Shown here piece after piece: positions 1 to 6,337 of a stretch of 10,256 nt of DNA. This DNA comes from an uncultured Collinsella sp. (GTDB taxonomy: Bacteria; Actinomycetota; Coriobacteriia; Coriobacteriales; Coriobacteriaceae): NCBI GenBank assembly GCA_900544425.1, contig UQUX01000063.1:1-10256 (forward strand), read 5' to 3'. Position numbers and translations under genes: made by a program. Every line of letters begins with the position of its first letter. Within the stretch, counting starts at the first letter, position 1. The notes below the pieces were generated by a model. The model did no database searches and was not told the DNA's origin. It saw only the letters and a list, made by a program, of their open reading frames with translations.

Positions 1-819
1 GGTCGATAGGACGGCGGAGCAAACGGATATCAAGGTTCCGCCCGCAAGCAGCGCGAGAAGCAGGGCTGTGAAGACGTTTCCCGCGGTCGTGGTGGTAAGC
101 GCGCCGTCATGGAAGAAGGCGATCGGGTACCCAATTTGCCCGAAGCCGTTTAGGACCAAGGCGTAAATGCCCCCGGGTGCGAGGCCGGCGAGGAGCATCG
201 CGGTCCCCGCGACGATTATCGAAAACACGATCTGAATAAGGCGCCGGAATTTGGGCACGGGCGCCTTTGCCGCCAGGGTCCCGGGCCTTGTGGCGCCGAG
301 CACGAGTATCGACGAGAGAAGGAAGGGGATGAAGGGAAGGAAAGACGGCGCCGTGGCAATGGCGTAAGGCAGGAAGGAAAGGAATGGCAGGTCGTTTGCG
401 GAGGCCGGGATATCCGTGATGCCGGAGCTGCTCAGGGCACGGCAATATGCGAGCGCTGCGTCATTGGTCTCTTGGTCTCCCACGATGGACCCGGATTGGA
501 AGCCTTCGCCCATGAGCGCGTAGTAGCTCTCGGCAGAATCGAGAAAGGCGGCGTCGGTTTGAGCGGCAAGGGCGGCGTTCGCGTATCTTGCAAGCTCCGC
601 GTCATTTTGCTGCTCTGGAGATAGGTCTGTGCCGCTGGCCTGGGGCGCGCGCGTATTGAATGCGTCGACAAAGCTCTGCATGCCCTGTTTCATAAAGAAG
701 GGCCCGTAGATGGGTGAATTGAACGCAATGGGGACGGAAAAGGCTGCAGCGAGAACGAGCGTACAAATCCATACGGCCTTGTCTCTTAGGATTAGTTTGA
801 GAAGAAGTCGACAGTACAT
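1..819 (-). CDS. ABC-2-type transporter permease, partial (C-terminus beyond left edge)
   Basis: An open frame of 273 codons runs from an ATG at 817-819 to the left edge without a stop, so only the N-terminal part is present. The protein (begins MYCRLLLKLILRDK) has a short basic N-terminus, one membrane helix at about 16-36, a polar and probably extracytoplasmic segment at about 37-150, then hydrophobic helices near 155-177, 194-222 and 247-270. The segment around residues 155-233, ending in LNGFGQIGYPI, matches both halves of the large permease at 1719-3941 in order and character, so it is a paralogue of that module. The inferred role is the membrane part of an ABC exporter; the substrate cannot be told. 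A weak AGGTG lies upstream of the ATG. It sits 153 bp downstream of the ABC ATPase on the same strand and may be a separate unit, with its own ATPase perhaps beyond the left edge. Confidence 0.75.
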   Translation of the reverse strand, partial: MYCRLLLKLILRDKAVWICTLVLAAAFSVPIAFNSPIYGPFFMKQGMQSFVDAFNTRAPQASGTDLSPEQQNDAELARYANAALAAQTDAAFLDSAESYYALMGEGFQSGSIVGDQETNDAALAYCRALSSSGITDIPASANDLPFLSFLPYAIATAPSFLPFIPFLLSSILVLGATRPGTLAAKAPVPKFRRLIQIVFSIIVAGTAMLLAGLAPGGIYALVLNGFGQIGYPIAFFHDGALTTTTAGNVFTALLLALLAGGTLISVCSAVLST

Positions 820-972
820 TTAGAAGCACCTACGTTCCTCAAAGAATTGTTAGATTAAAAGTAACAGACCGGATGAAGATACGTGCGACGGGGGCGAGGC
901 GAATGGCTGAGCGGTATCGATATGCTGGTTCAACGGTATCACATTGGCCACATAGATTTTTAACTTGCATTT
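820..972 (-). promoter_or_regulatory. Intergenic leader of the left permease gene with GTTA...TAAC repeat
   Basis: This 153-bp AT-richer gap separates the ATPase stop from the partial permease start. Reading the plus strand, TGTTA (848-852) and TAACA (862-866) form a short inverted repeat around 9 nt. TTAAAAGTAAC at 855-865 recurs with one extra A at 4035-4046, ahead of the other permease gene. No convincing terminator follows the ATPase and no clear -35/-10 pair was found, so whether the left permease has its own promoter is undecided. Confidence 0.35.
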
Positions 973-1722
973 CTACCCGCCCTTTTCGTAGAGTCGCCGA
1001 TACGTGCTTAGCGCACCCTCGGCGCGTCCGGCAGGCTTTGCGAAATGGGATCCAGGAGACTTCGGCGCAGCATCATCTTGCGGAATGCTTCTAATGAGCC
1101 TCCCATCCTTCAAAAACAGAATCTCATCGCACAGCCTATCGACCGAATCCAAGATGTGGGATGACATGATGATGCACGTACCAGAATCGGCCAGCTTCCT
1201 GAGAATCTCGGAATGCAAGTCCACCCTGCTGGGGTCGAGCGCGTTCATGGGCTCATCTAATAGAAGGTACCGCGCGCCCGTCGCATACGCAATCGCCAGG
1301 GTAAGCTGCTGCTTCATGCCCTGGCTCAGAGTGCGGATCCTCATCTTCGCGAACTCGCCTATCTGCGTTTGTTCCACTATCTCTTCGATATCGCGAGCAT
1401 GCGGCCACATATCGCAAACCATCTTGAGGTGATCTTCCGCACGCAATCCGGGATACAGCAGCGTCCCCTCACCAGGTGCATAGAAGATCATAGAACGGAC
1501 CTCTCTCGCACCCGTACCCTGCACCTCATCCAGAACGATGCTCCCGTCCACGCGAGGACCCGGCAAACCTGCCATCGCACGCAGCAACGTCGTCTTTCCA
1601 TGCCCGTTCGGAGCGACGAGACCGTAGACCGTACCCGGGGCAAACTCAGCGTTCACCGAATCTACGAGCACCTTCTTTCCATAAGAGATCGTCAGCGTTT
1701 GAAGGTCAATCATCGAGATCAT
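973..1722 (-). CDS. ABC transporter ATP-binding protein
   Basis: This 249-residue protein has the length and order of a single ABC ATPase that powers an ABC-2-type permease. It shows a Walker A loop APNGHGKTT (37-45), signature LSQGMKQQ (132-139), Walker B RYLLLDEP (151-158), D-loop NALD (160-163) and H-loop SSH with H189. Two positions are unusual: the first P-loop glycine is A37, and the expected Q-loop glutamine in YAPGE appears to be G84. Its ATG overlaps the stop of the upstream permease as ATGA, so the two are translationally coupled and very likely form one transporter. A second ATG at 1711-1713 (Met4) lies nine bases after AGGGG and has better Shine-Dalgarno spacing, so the true protein may be three residues shorter. 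The C-terminal 35 residues after the last strand are variable and polar. The function as an ATPase is firm; the substrate is unknown. Confidence 0.93.
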   Translation of the reverse strand: MISMIDLQTLTISYGKKVLVDSVNAEFAPGTVYGLVAPNGHGKTTLLRAMAGLPGPRVDGSIVLDEVQGTGAREVRSMIFYAPGEGTLLYPGLRAEDHLKMVCDMWPHARDIEEIVEQTQIGEFAKMRIRTLSQGMKQQLTLAIAYATGARYLLLDEPMNALDPSRVDLHSEILRKLADSGTCIIMSSHILDSVDRLCDEILFLKDGRLIRSIPQDDAAPKSPGSHFAKPAGRAEGALSTYRRLYEKGG

Positions 1723-3941
1723 CCCCTTTCGATCTTTGGAACACTCAGGCGCACCATCAACGGAGATACGGCGCCCAAGACCACCAGCAGAGTGCCCGAT
1801 GCGCCGACGACCTCTCCAAAAGGCATCGCGTTCGTCCCTCGCCCAAGGAACCCAATCGTCCCCACCTGGGAAGCGGGATCAAACGAGGCGAATGGAGCCA
1901 GCAGCGCGACGCCCATGCCCACGCTTTCAACATGAGCGCTCAACGAACCCAACACCAAGAGAACCGCGCAAACCATTCCGGTGACAACGGGGTTGCGGCT
2001 AATCGCTGCTGTCAACGCAGCGACGACGGAAATCACGCCGTATGCCATGACCAGCAACGGAATACTGCACAGCACCGCCTCCCCCACCATGGACGTTGTC
2101 GAAGCTCCCGCCCGAATGAGAGCGACGGGATACTCCGATCCACCCGCACCGTTCTTAATCACGGACACAACGACAGCGGGAACCATCGACACCAAAAGCA
2201 GCACCAAGCCAAGCAGGAGAGCCAGCGCAACAGCCGTCAGAAAACGCACATGCGCTGTTGCGGGGATCTGGAGAACCAGAAGGGAACGACGCTGCAGGTG
2301 GGTGCACGCGAGCGATGTGACAACCACGGGCAACAGCAAAAATAAGGAGGGAAGCACTGCCTGGAGATACGAAAGGAGGATTAATGGGGGCATCTTCGTA
2401 CTTAACTCGTAAACCTTGGGGTCCGGCAAGCTCGCGATCGACTCAAGCAGAAGGGCGCGCGCCTCCGCACGAGAAGGAGTCTCCGGCTCGATTCCGATCG
2501 ATTGCAGGAGAGTCGCATCTGCCGCGCCCAGCTCACCTCGAGCGCGCTCGTACGTCGCAAGGCTTCGAAACCCCTCCGCAGGCATAGGCGCGTACACGAA
2601 ACCCGAAAGAGCATCCCGCATGTCTTCCAGGGCCGCTTTGCCCTCGACGTCCATATTCGCAGCGTTCTGCTCTAGATACCGATCTATTGAACGGAGCTCC
2701 CCATCCCTATACCGAACAGCGGAAACGTTATCAGCGTCAGGAAACATCTCGACCAGAGCCGGGGCCAGCATCGTCGTCGACATTGCAATCGCGCATACGG
2801 CGAGGGTAGGAGAACGCAGGAGCAGTTTCCCCATCGTTCTTACGTATGCAACGGCGGAGGCACAAGCGCTCGAACGAGTTGCCGTTCTCGATGCAGTGAA
2901 GGAACCTCTCTCAAGACAAATCGGGGATATCGGGCACGCGCAGCCGCTCTTTCCAGCAACGCAAAGCAGGCTAATTGCCAGCACCTCGATCCCGATTGCG
3001 CATACGAGGGCAATCGCGCCACGCTCGAAGCAAAGTCCAGGCAGATTCACTATCTGCGTTGTCGGGTACGGGCTATAGGCGCCGACGGTCAGCTCAGTGT
3101 TCGCATACGTAAGGGGATTCAACAGGGCGAACTCACGTAAAGCGATGGATCTTCCGTAATACCCGGGAACCATCGTCACCCCCATCAGGGCACATACGAA
3201 CACGATTCCAAGCGTAGGGTTATTGGCAATCTTCACGGCAAGGTGAACGACAAGCGAGATGAACGCTGCCACCAAGAATTGCAAGATGGCCGTCTGCGCG
3301 AACACCAGCCAAGCCGGTTTGATAACCGGAGTCGCATATTGAATGTAGCCTATCGGATAGAACGGCGAGCCCGGGCCATTCTTCACAAGCGCGGCGATTA
3401 TCCCTGGAAGATTGATGGCGAGGACGGCAAGCATTGCAAAAACACTCGCCCATACGCTCGATGCAACAAGTCTACCCAGCTCGCCCATCGGTGCCTGGAT
3501 GATGAGCTTTTCACGTTTGTTAAGACGCGCGGCAAGGAACGAGACGGCAACGGCCGTTGCGACCCATAGCAAGTACTCCTTCGATCCGTCATAATAGGTG
3601 TACTCTCCATCCGATATCTGCAGAAACGGAAGTAGGGGAGAGAGCGGTGCCAAGATAAGACGTCCCGCGGCAAGAGGGTACAGAAGCGCGGGCATGCTTG
3701 ATGAAGAGGTATAGACACCGTCCTCCCCCGCATTCACAAGCGCATCCGCATAGGATGCTGACAATTCCTGCTCAACACGGGTTATTCCCGACTCGAGGTA
3801 TTCGACCCGTCCGTCGATGCCAGCCGCGCTCCTGAAGACGGGCAGAGCACAAAGAACCATCAACGCAACAACGACAACACAGAGCGACCTGGAGGAGAGA
3901 AGCGACCTAAAGATCGCCTTCGAGATTTTGAGCATATTCAT
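1719..3941 (-). CDS. Large ABC transporter permease with internally duplicated module
   Basis: This is a membrane protein of about 740 residues made of two related halves (numbering from the ATG at 3941). Each half has a basic N-terminus and a first membrane helix (about 13-38 and 374-396), a polar segment probably outside the membrane (longer in half two, about 397-510), then a run of hydrophobic helices. The motif KNGPGSPFYPI near 187-197 recurs as KNGAGGSEYPV near 596-606, and an N-P pair at 241-242 recurs at 650-651, both with an offset of 409. A duplicated permease would supply both transmembrane halves of an ABC exporter in one chain, paired with the ATPase that overlaps its stop. The linker at about 330-365 is rich in Cys, Ser and Arg. 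An in-frame ATG at 3959 adds six residues but lacks a ribosome site, while AGGTTAAGG sits six bases before 3941. The transported compound is unknown; peptide or drug export, or bacteriocin immunity, are only possibilities. Confidence 0.85.
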   Translation of the reverse strand: MNMLKISKAIFRSLLSSRSLCVVVVALMVLCALPVFRSAAGIDGRVEYLESGITRVEQELSASYADALVNAGEDGVYTSSSSMPALLYPLAAGRLILAPLSPLLPFLQISDGEYTYYDGSKEYLLWVATAVAVSFLAARLNKREKLIIQAPMGELGRLVASSVWASVFAMLAVLAINLPGIIAALVKNGPGSPFYPIGYIQYATPVIKPAWLVFAQTAILQFLVAAFISLVVHLAVKIANNPTLGIVFVCALMGVTMVPGYYGRSIALREFALLNPLTYANTELTVGAYSPYPTTQIVNLPGLCFERGAIALVCAIGIEVLAISLLCVAGKSGCACPISPICLERGSFTASRTATRSSACASAVAYVRTMGKLLLRSPTLAVCAIAMSTTMLAPALVEMFPDADNVSAVRYRDGELRSIDRYLEQNAANMDVEGKAALEDMRDALSGFVYAPMPAEGFRSLATYERARGELGAADATLLQSIGIEPETPSRAEARALLLESIASLPDPKVYELSTKMPPLILLSYLQAVLPSLFLLLPVVVTSLACTHLQRRSLLVLQIPATAHVRFLTAVALALLLGLVLLLVSMVPAVVVSVIKNGAGGSEYPVALIRAGASTTSMVGEAVLCSIPLLVMAYGVISVVAALTAAISRNPVVTGMVCAVLLVLGSLSAHVESVGMGVALLAPFASFDPASQVGTIGFLGRGTNAMPFGEVVGASGTLLVVLGAVSPLMVRLSVPKIERG

Positions 3942-3972
3942 CGCCAACCTTAACCTCATCCAGTCGGAACAG

Positions 3973-3999
3973 AGGGGCCGAACAAAATGCTCGGCCCTT
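3973..3999. promoter_or_regulatory. Hairpin in the leader of the large permease gene
   Basis: GGGCCGA (3975-3981) and TCGGCCC (3991-3997) form a perfect 7-bp stem around a 9-nt loop, extendable by a G-T and an A-T pair. It lies between two divergent genes, so it is not needed as a terminator for either. On the minus strand it would sit in the mRNA leader about 30 bases before the permease start. A role in mRNA stability or attenuation is inferred only. Confidence 0.4.
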
Positions 4000-4004
4000 A
4001 TTAC

Positions 4005-4039
4005 TTGCCGGCAAAGTCAATTTAACATAAACTGTTAAA
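4005..4039 (+). promoter_or_regulatory. Candidate promoter with overlapping palindromic operator for the DUF2975-regulator pair
   Basis: TTGCCG at 4005-4010 and TAAACT at 4028-4033 are 17 bases apart, each matching four of six consensus bases, and precede the gene starting at 4077. A perfect 7-bp inverted repeat with a 5-base spacer, TTTAACA-TAAAC-TGTTAAA (4021-4039), covers the -10 element. This is the usual geometry for a repressor site. The obvious candidate to bind is the Cro/C1 regulator encoded second in the same operon. On the minus strand, TTGACT at 4015-4020 could be a -35 for the permease operon, but no good -10 lies 17 bases from it. Confidence 0.5.
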
Positions 4040-4076
4040 AAGTAACCTGAGTTTTTTAAATTCTTCGGAGGTTATT

Positions 4077-4589
4077 ATGAGTTCCGACAATCGCACTCCC
4101 CGGCTTCATTCCTTCCGCATCGCATGTGCGATAGCCTCTGCGACCCTTTGCGCCACCGCCATCGCACAAGTGGCGTTCTCCTTAAAGCCAGCAATCGAAG
4201 TGCTCGACAACCCTGTAATTGCAGACTCCCCCGCGTATCCAGCCCTTGCGATCTCGACATTGGTCCCTGCCGTCATCGGTATCGCTACGACCATCCTCAG
4301 CGCCGTTCTCGTGTGGACGATCAAGAGCGGAGACCCCTTCAAGAAAGGGTCTGCGACATGCTTGAAGGTGCTCGGCATTCTCTTCGTTGTTCAAGCTGCC
4401 ACCAGCCTCTACGCCGGCTCACTCAAAACCTCCGTTTCGATGTTTGGCGGCGAGGGGGCCGTCGGCGCCCAAGAGATCGCTTCATCATTCGATTGGACCT
4501 CTCTGGTTCTCGGCATCGTCCTGTTCATGCTTTCCCAGCTCTTCTTGTACGCCCGAGAGCTGTACCTCGACTCCGACGAGATTGCGTAA
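4077..4589 (+). CDS. DUF2975 family membrane protein
   Basis: This 170-residue protein has four predicted membrane helices, at about 14-36, 57-81, 95-115 and 140-160. The cytoplasmic loop between helices two and three (SGDPFKKGSATCLKVLG, 84-100) and the acidic C-terminal tail after LFLYARELYLD resemble DUF2975 proteins such as Bacillus subtilis YoaS. The biochemical role of that family is not established; it is nearly always encoded just before a small YozG-like helix-turn-helix protein, and that is exactly what follows here after 9 bases. A perfect CGGAGG lies five bases before the ATG, so the start is secure. The pair probably works as a membrane-linked regulatory unit, and by position it may govern the divergent ABC operon. 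That last step is inference. Confidence 0.82.
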   Translation: MSSDNRTPRLHSFRIACAIASATLCATAIAQVAFSLKPAIEVLDNPVIADSPAYPALAISTLVPAVIGIATTILSAVLVWTIKSGDPFKKGSATCLKVLGILFVVQAATSLYAGSLKTSVSMFGGEGAVGAQEIASSFDWTSLVLGIVLFMLSQLFLYARELYLDSDEIA

Positions 4590-4598
4590 GGAAACGCC

Positions 4599-4850
4599 AT
4601 GCCCGTAATTGTTCGCCTCGACAAGATCATGGCCGAGCGAAAGATTTCCTCGAACGAACTTGCCGAAAGGATTGGAACCACGCCCGTGAACCTGTCCCGT
4701 ATTAAAAAAGGGCATATTCGCGGCATTCGCTTCAACACACTCGAGCAGCTATGCCTCGCCCTTCGTTGCCAACCCGGAGACCTTCTCGAAGTCATGAGCG
4801 AAGAGGATGCCCGAAAGGAGTTCGGACTCGATTGGTCCGCCGAGGATTAG
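4599..4850 (+). CDS. YozG-like Cro/C1-type transcriptional regulator
   Basis: This 83-residue cytoplasmic DNA-binding protein consists almost wholly of one Cro/C1-type helix-turn-helix of the HTH_26/YozG kind. It starts MPVIVRLDKIMAERKIS, with the HTH helices at about 18-26 (SNELAERIG) and 28-38 (TPVNLSRIKKG), followed by the typical TLEQLCLALRCQPGDLLE (47-64). AAGGA lies six bases before the ATG, and the gene starts 9 bases after the DUF2975 stop, so they are co-transcribed. It probably represses its own promoter through the palindrome at 4021-4039 (inference). The TAG stop is followed in the same frame by 241 open codons encoding an integrase catalytic domain, so a single-codon change or readthrough would fuse the two. 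The length and ending fit the family without that extension. Confidence 0.88.
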   Translation: MPVIVRLDKIMAERKISSNELAERIGTTPVNLSRIKKGHIRGIRFNTLEQLCLALRCQPGDLLEVMSEEDARKEFGLDWSAED

Positions 4851-5576
4851 AGGGCGGTCGTACTCGCCCTGCACACGGGGATGCGAATCGGCGAGGTCTG
4901 CGGCCTTCGGTGGTGCGATGTGGATTTCGAGACGGGCCTGATCTCGATCAGGCACTCGGTGGCGTACGCGAAGGGAATGGGTTCGTTCATCAAGGACACC
5001 AAGACCCATGACGCCAGGGGTATCCCCATCGACCCGGTCGGCCTACTCCCCTTCCTGAAGGAGACCCACGAGATCGACTGCGGAAAGCTGCGCTTGCGCG
5101 GCCTTACCGAGGCGGTCGAGATCGGGGACTGCTACATCCTGTCGGAGCCGGGCGCGACCTTCGCGACGACAAGCTATATCCGCAGGGCGTTCAAGACGTT
5201 CTCGGAGACCAACGGCCTCATGGGCACCAACGACGAGCTGATCACGTTCCACGGCCTGCGCCACACGTTCGCGACGCAGTGGATCCGCCAAGGCGGCGAT
5301 ATCAAGGCGCTCCAATCGATCCTCGGCCACAAGGACGCCATGGCGACGCTCAACGTCTACGCCGACATCGAGCCCATCTCCAAAATCCATAACATGCTGC
5401 GCGCCACGCCGTGCCTTTGGCGCGGGCACCTCGGGCCGAGGGTCGATCCGGGTCCCATGTTCCAACAGAGGATCCAGGAGTCCATCGAGACGCTCCAGGC
5501 GTTCGGCTACGGCATCACCGAGCCGGACGACCGAAATATCGCCATACGCGACGTGAAGACGAACAGTTGGCTCTAG
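4851..5576 (+). pseudogene. Tyrosine recombinase (phage-type integrase) remnant, N-terminus missing
   Basis: The frame encodes the catalytic domain of a site-specific tyrosine recombinase of the lambda integrase family. All key residues are visible: the box I arginine in LHTGMRIGEVCGLRW, a lysine in KTHDARGIPID, HGLRHTFAT carrying His-x-x-Arg, the histidine in LGHKDAMATL, and the nucleophile tyrosine in NVYADIEP. The arm-binding and core-binding N-terminal domains, normally about 150-200 residues, are absent: homology begins right after the regulator's TAG. The first ATG in frame (4881) lies inside the box I motif and has no ribosome site, so translation is unlikely. The tail after NVYAD is long (about 70 residues) and may be read from unrelated DNA. 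I read it as the scar of a deletion in a formerly mobile element. A product made from 4881 (231 residues) cannot be excluded but should be inactive. Confidence 0.8.
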
Positions 5577-5632
5577 CTCACCGAGTACGCGGCAGTGCTG
5601 GGCCCATCCCAACTGAGGTCACGGTGGTCCGA

Positions 5633-5676
5633 TAGGGGCGCCGCCCGCGGCATGCGCCGCGGAGCGGTATCCCCTA
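5633..5676. repeat. GC-rich imperfect hairpin
   Basis: CCGCGGC (5645-5651) and GCCGCGG (5656-5662) form a perfect 7-bp stem around a 4-base loop. The outer arms TAGGGG (5633-5638) and CCCCTA (5671-5676) extend the pairing around an unpaired stretch. No T-run follows on either strand, so it is not a standard intrinsic terminator. It could be a relic of the mobile element's end or a rho-type pause site. Confidence 0.45.
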
Positions 5677-5902
5677 CCGAAGGGCGGGGATGCCCTCCGC
5701 TTCCAGTTCGGAATCAGCCGTCGGAGGCGTTCGGCTGACTGCGGGAACGGCCTGTCCGCTCAATGTGTTCGGCTGAGATCGGAAATCAACCCAACACGAG
5801 CCGGACACGCGCCAGACGGCTCTTCCCCGTACGGCCTTCCCCCTTACGCTCATGTTGCAGGCATGTAACGCCGCAGCGAGCGCGCCTTTTTTGCGCCAGA
5901 CA

Positions 5903-5925
5903 GGTACAATGATGAACACTGTACC
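5903..5925 (+). promoter_or_regulatory. Candidate -10 and inverted repeat upstream of the ACT-citrate synthase genes
   Basis: TACAAT at 5905-5910 matches the -10 consensus at five of six bases and lies 62 bases before the ACT gene. It sits inside the inverted repeat GGTACA (5903-5908) - 11 bases - TGTACC (5920-5925), which could bind a dimeric regulator. No good -35 lies 16-18 bases upstream, so either an activator is needed or the assignment is wrong. Confidence 0.35.
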
Positions 5926-5972
5926 GTAGCGGAGCGCCCCGCGCGCGCCGCAATCACGCGAAAGGGTTTCCC

Positions 5973-6260
5973 ATGGCCGAGATCTCGTCCTCCCGTATCG
6001 TCATCACCGTCCTTGGCAAGAACCGCCCCGGCATCGTCGCCGGCGTCACCCGCGTCCTGGGCGAGGCCAACGTCGACATCCGCGACATCACGCAGTCCAT
6101 TATCGAGGACATCTTCACCATGACCATGCTGGCCGATACCGCCGAGTCCAAGCTCGACTTCGCCGAGCTGCAGAAGGCGCTGGCCGAGGCCGGCGAGCTT
6201 TCGGGCGTCAACGTGTCCATCCAGCGCGAGGACGTCTTCAACTTTATGTACCGCCTGTAG
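5973..6260 (+). CDS. ACT domain-containing protein, UPF0237 family
   Basis: This 95-residue protein is a single ACT domain, a small ligand-binding fold that commonly senses amino acids. The diagnostic stretch is VLGKNRPGIVAGVTRVLGEANVDIRDITQ at about 13-41, in two pieces: LGKNRPGIVAGVTRVLGEA and NVDIRDITQ. It is followed by the second strand (IFTMTMLAD) and the C-terminal signature VFNFMYRL. Length and ending match UPF0237 proteins. AAAGGG six bases before the ATG fixes the start. Family members are usually paired with a UPF0210 (DUF711, PFL) gene; here the next gene is citrate synthase, 77 bp on. The ligand is unknown. An amino-acid-responsive role near glutamate and citrate metabolism would fit the neighbour but is not shown. 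Confidence 0.9.
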   Translation: MAEISSSRIVITVLGKNRPGIVAGVTRVLGEANVDIRDITQSIIEDIFTMTMLADTAESKLDFAELQKALAEAGELSGVNVSIQREDVFNFMYRL

Positions 6261-6337
6261 CGAGCAAGCCGCTGGGGATAGCCTGACGCGCGCATGCCCA
6301 TGCAAGTCACCCCGATGCGGCCCGGAGAGGAGCGCGC

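Larger units (their letters stand above)
5577..5972. other. GC-rich non-coding region with hairpins and repeats
   Basis: No convincing gene lies in these 396 bases. Visible structure includes a long imperfect hairpin (5633-5676); TCAGCCG (5714-5720) facing CGGCTGA (5732-5738); a direct repeat GTTCGGCTGA at 5729-5738 and 5767-5776; and the promoter-like inverted repeat at 5903-5925. A minus-strand frame at 5674-5919 (81 codons) is low-complexity with no recognisable family. The stretch joins the integrase relic to the conserved ACT gene and may hold the old insertion boundary. Confidence 0.5.

Noticed and set aside
107..829. Three short minus-strand frames at 107-445, 432-671 and 602-829
   Set aside because: They are in other frames of the open permease frame at 1-819, which has clear membrane helices and homology to the large permease.
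1369..3078. Several plus-strand frames opposite the ABC operon (1369-1935, 1932-2345, 2416-3078)
   Set aside because: They are antisense to a coherent permease and ATPase, rich in Arg/Thr/Ser, and have no family resemblance.
3975..3997. GGGCCGA/TCGGCCC hairpin as an intrinsic terminator
   Set aside because: There is no gene upstream of it on either strand that would end here, and the following bases are not a proper T-run.
5043..5612. Minus-strand frame of 189 codons opposite the integrase relic
   Set aside because: The plus strand carries all tyrosine recombinase catalytic motifs; the antisense frame is compositionally biased.
5674..5919. Minus-strand frame of 81 codons in the gap after the integrase relic
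   Set aside because: No recognisable family, Arg/Ser/Pro-rich composition, overlaps hairpins and repeats, and no ribosome site is evident. A small gene cannot be ruled out.
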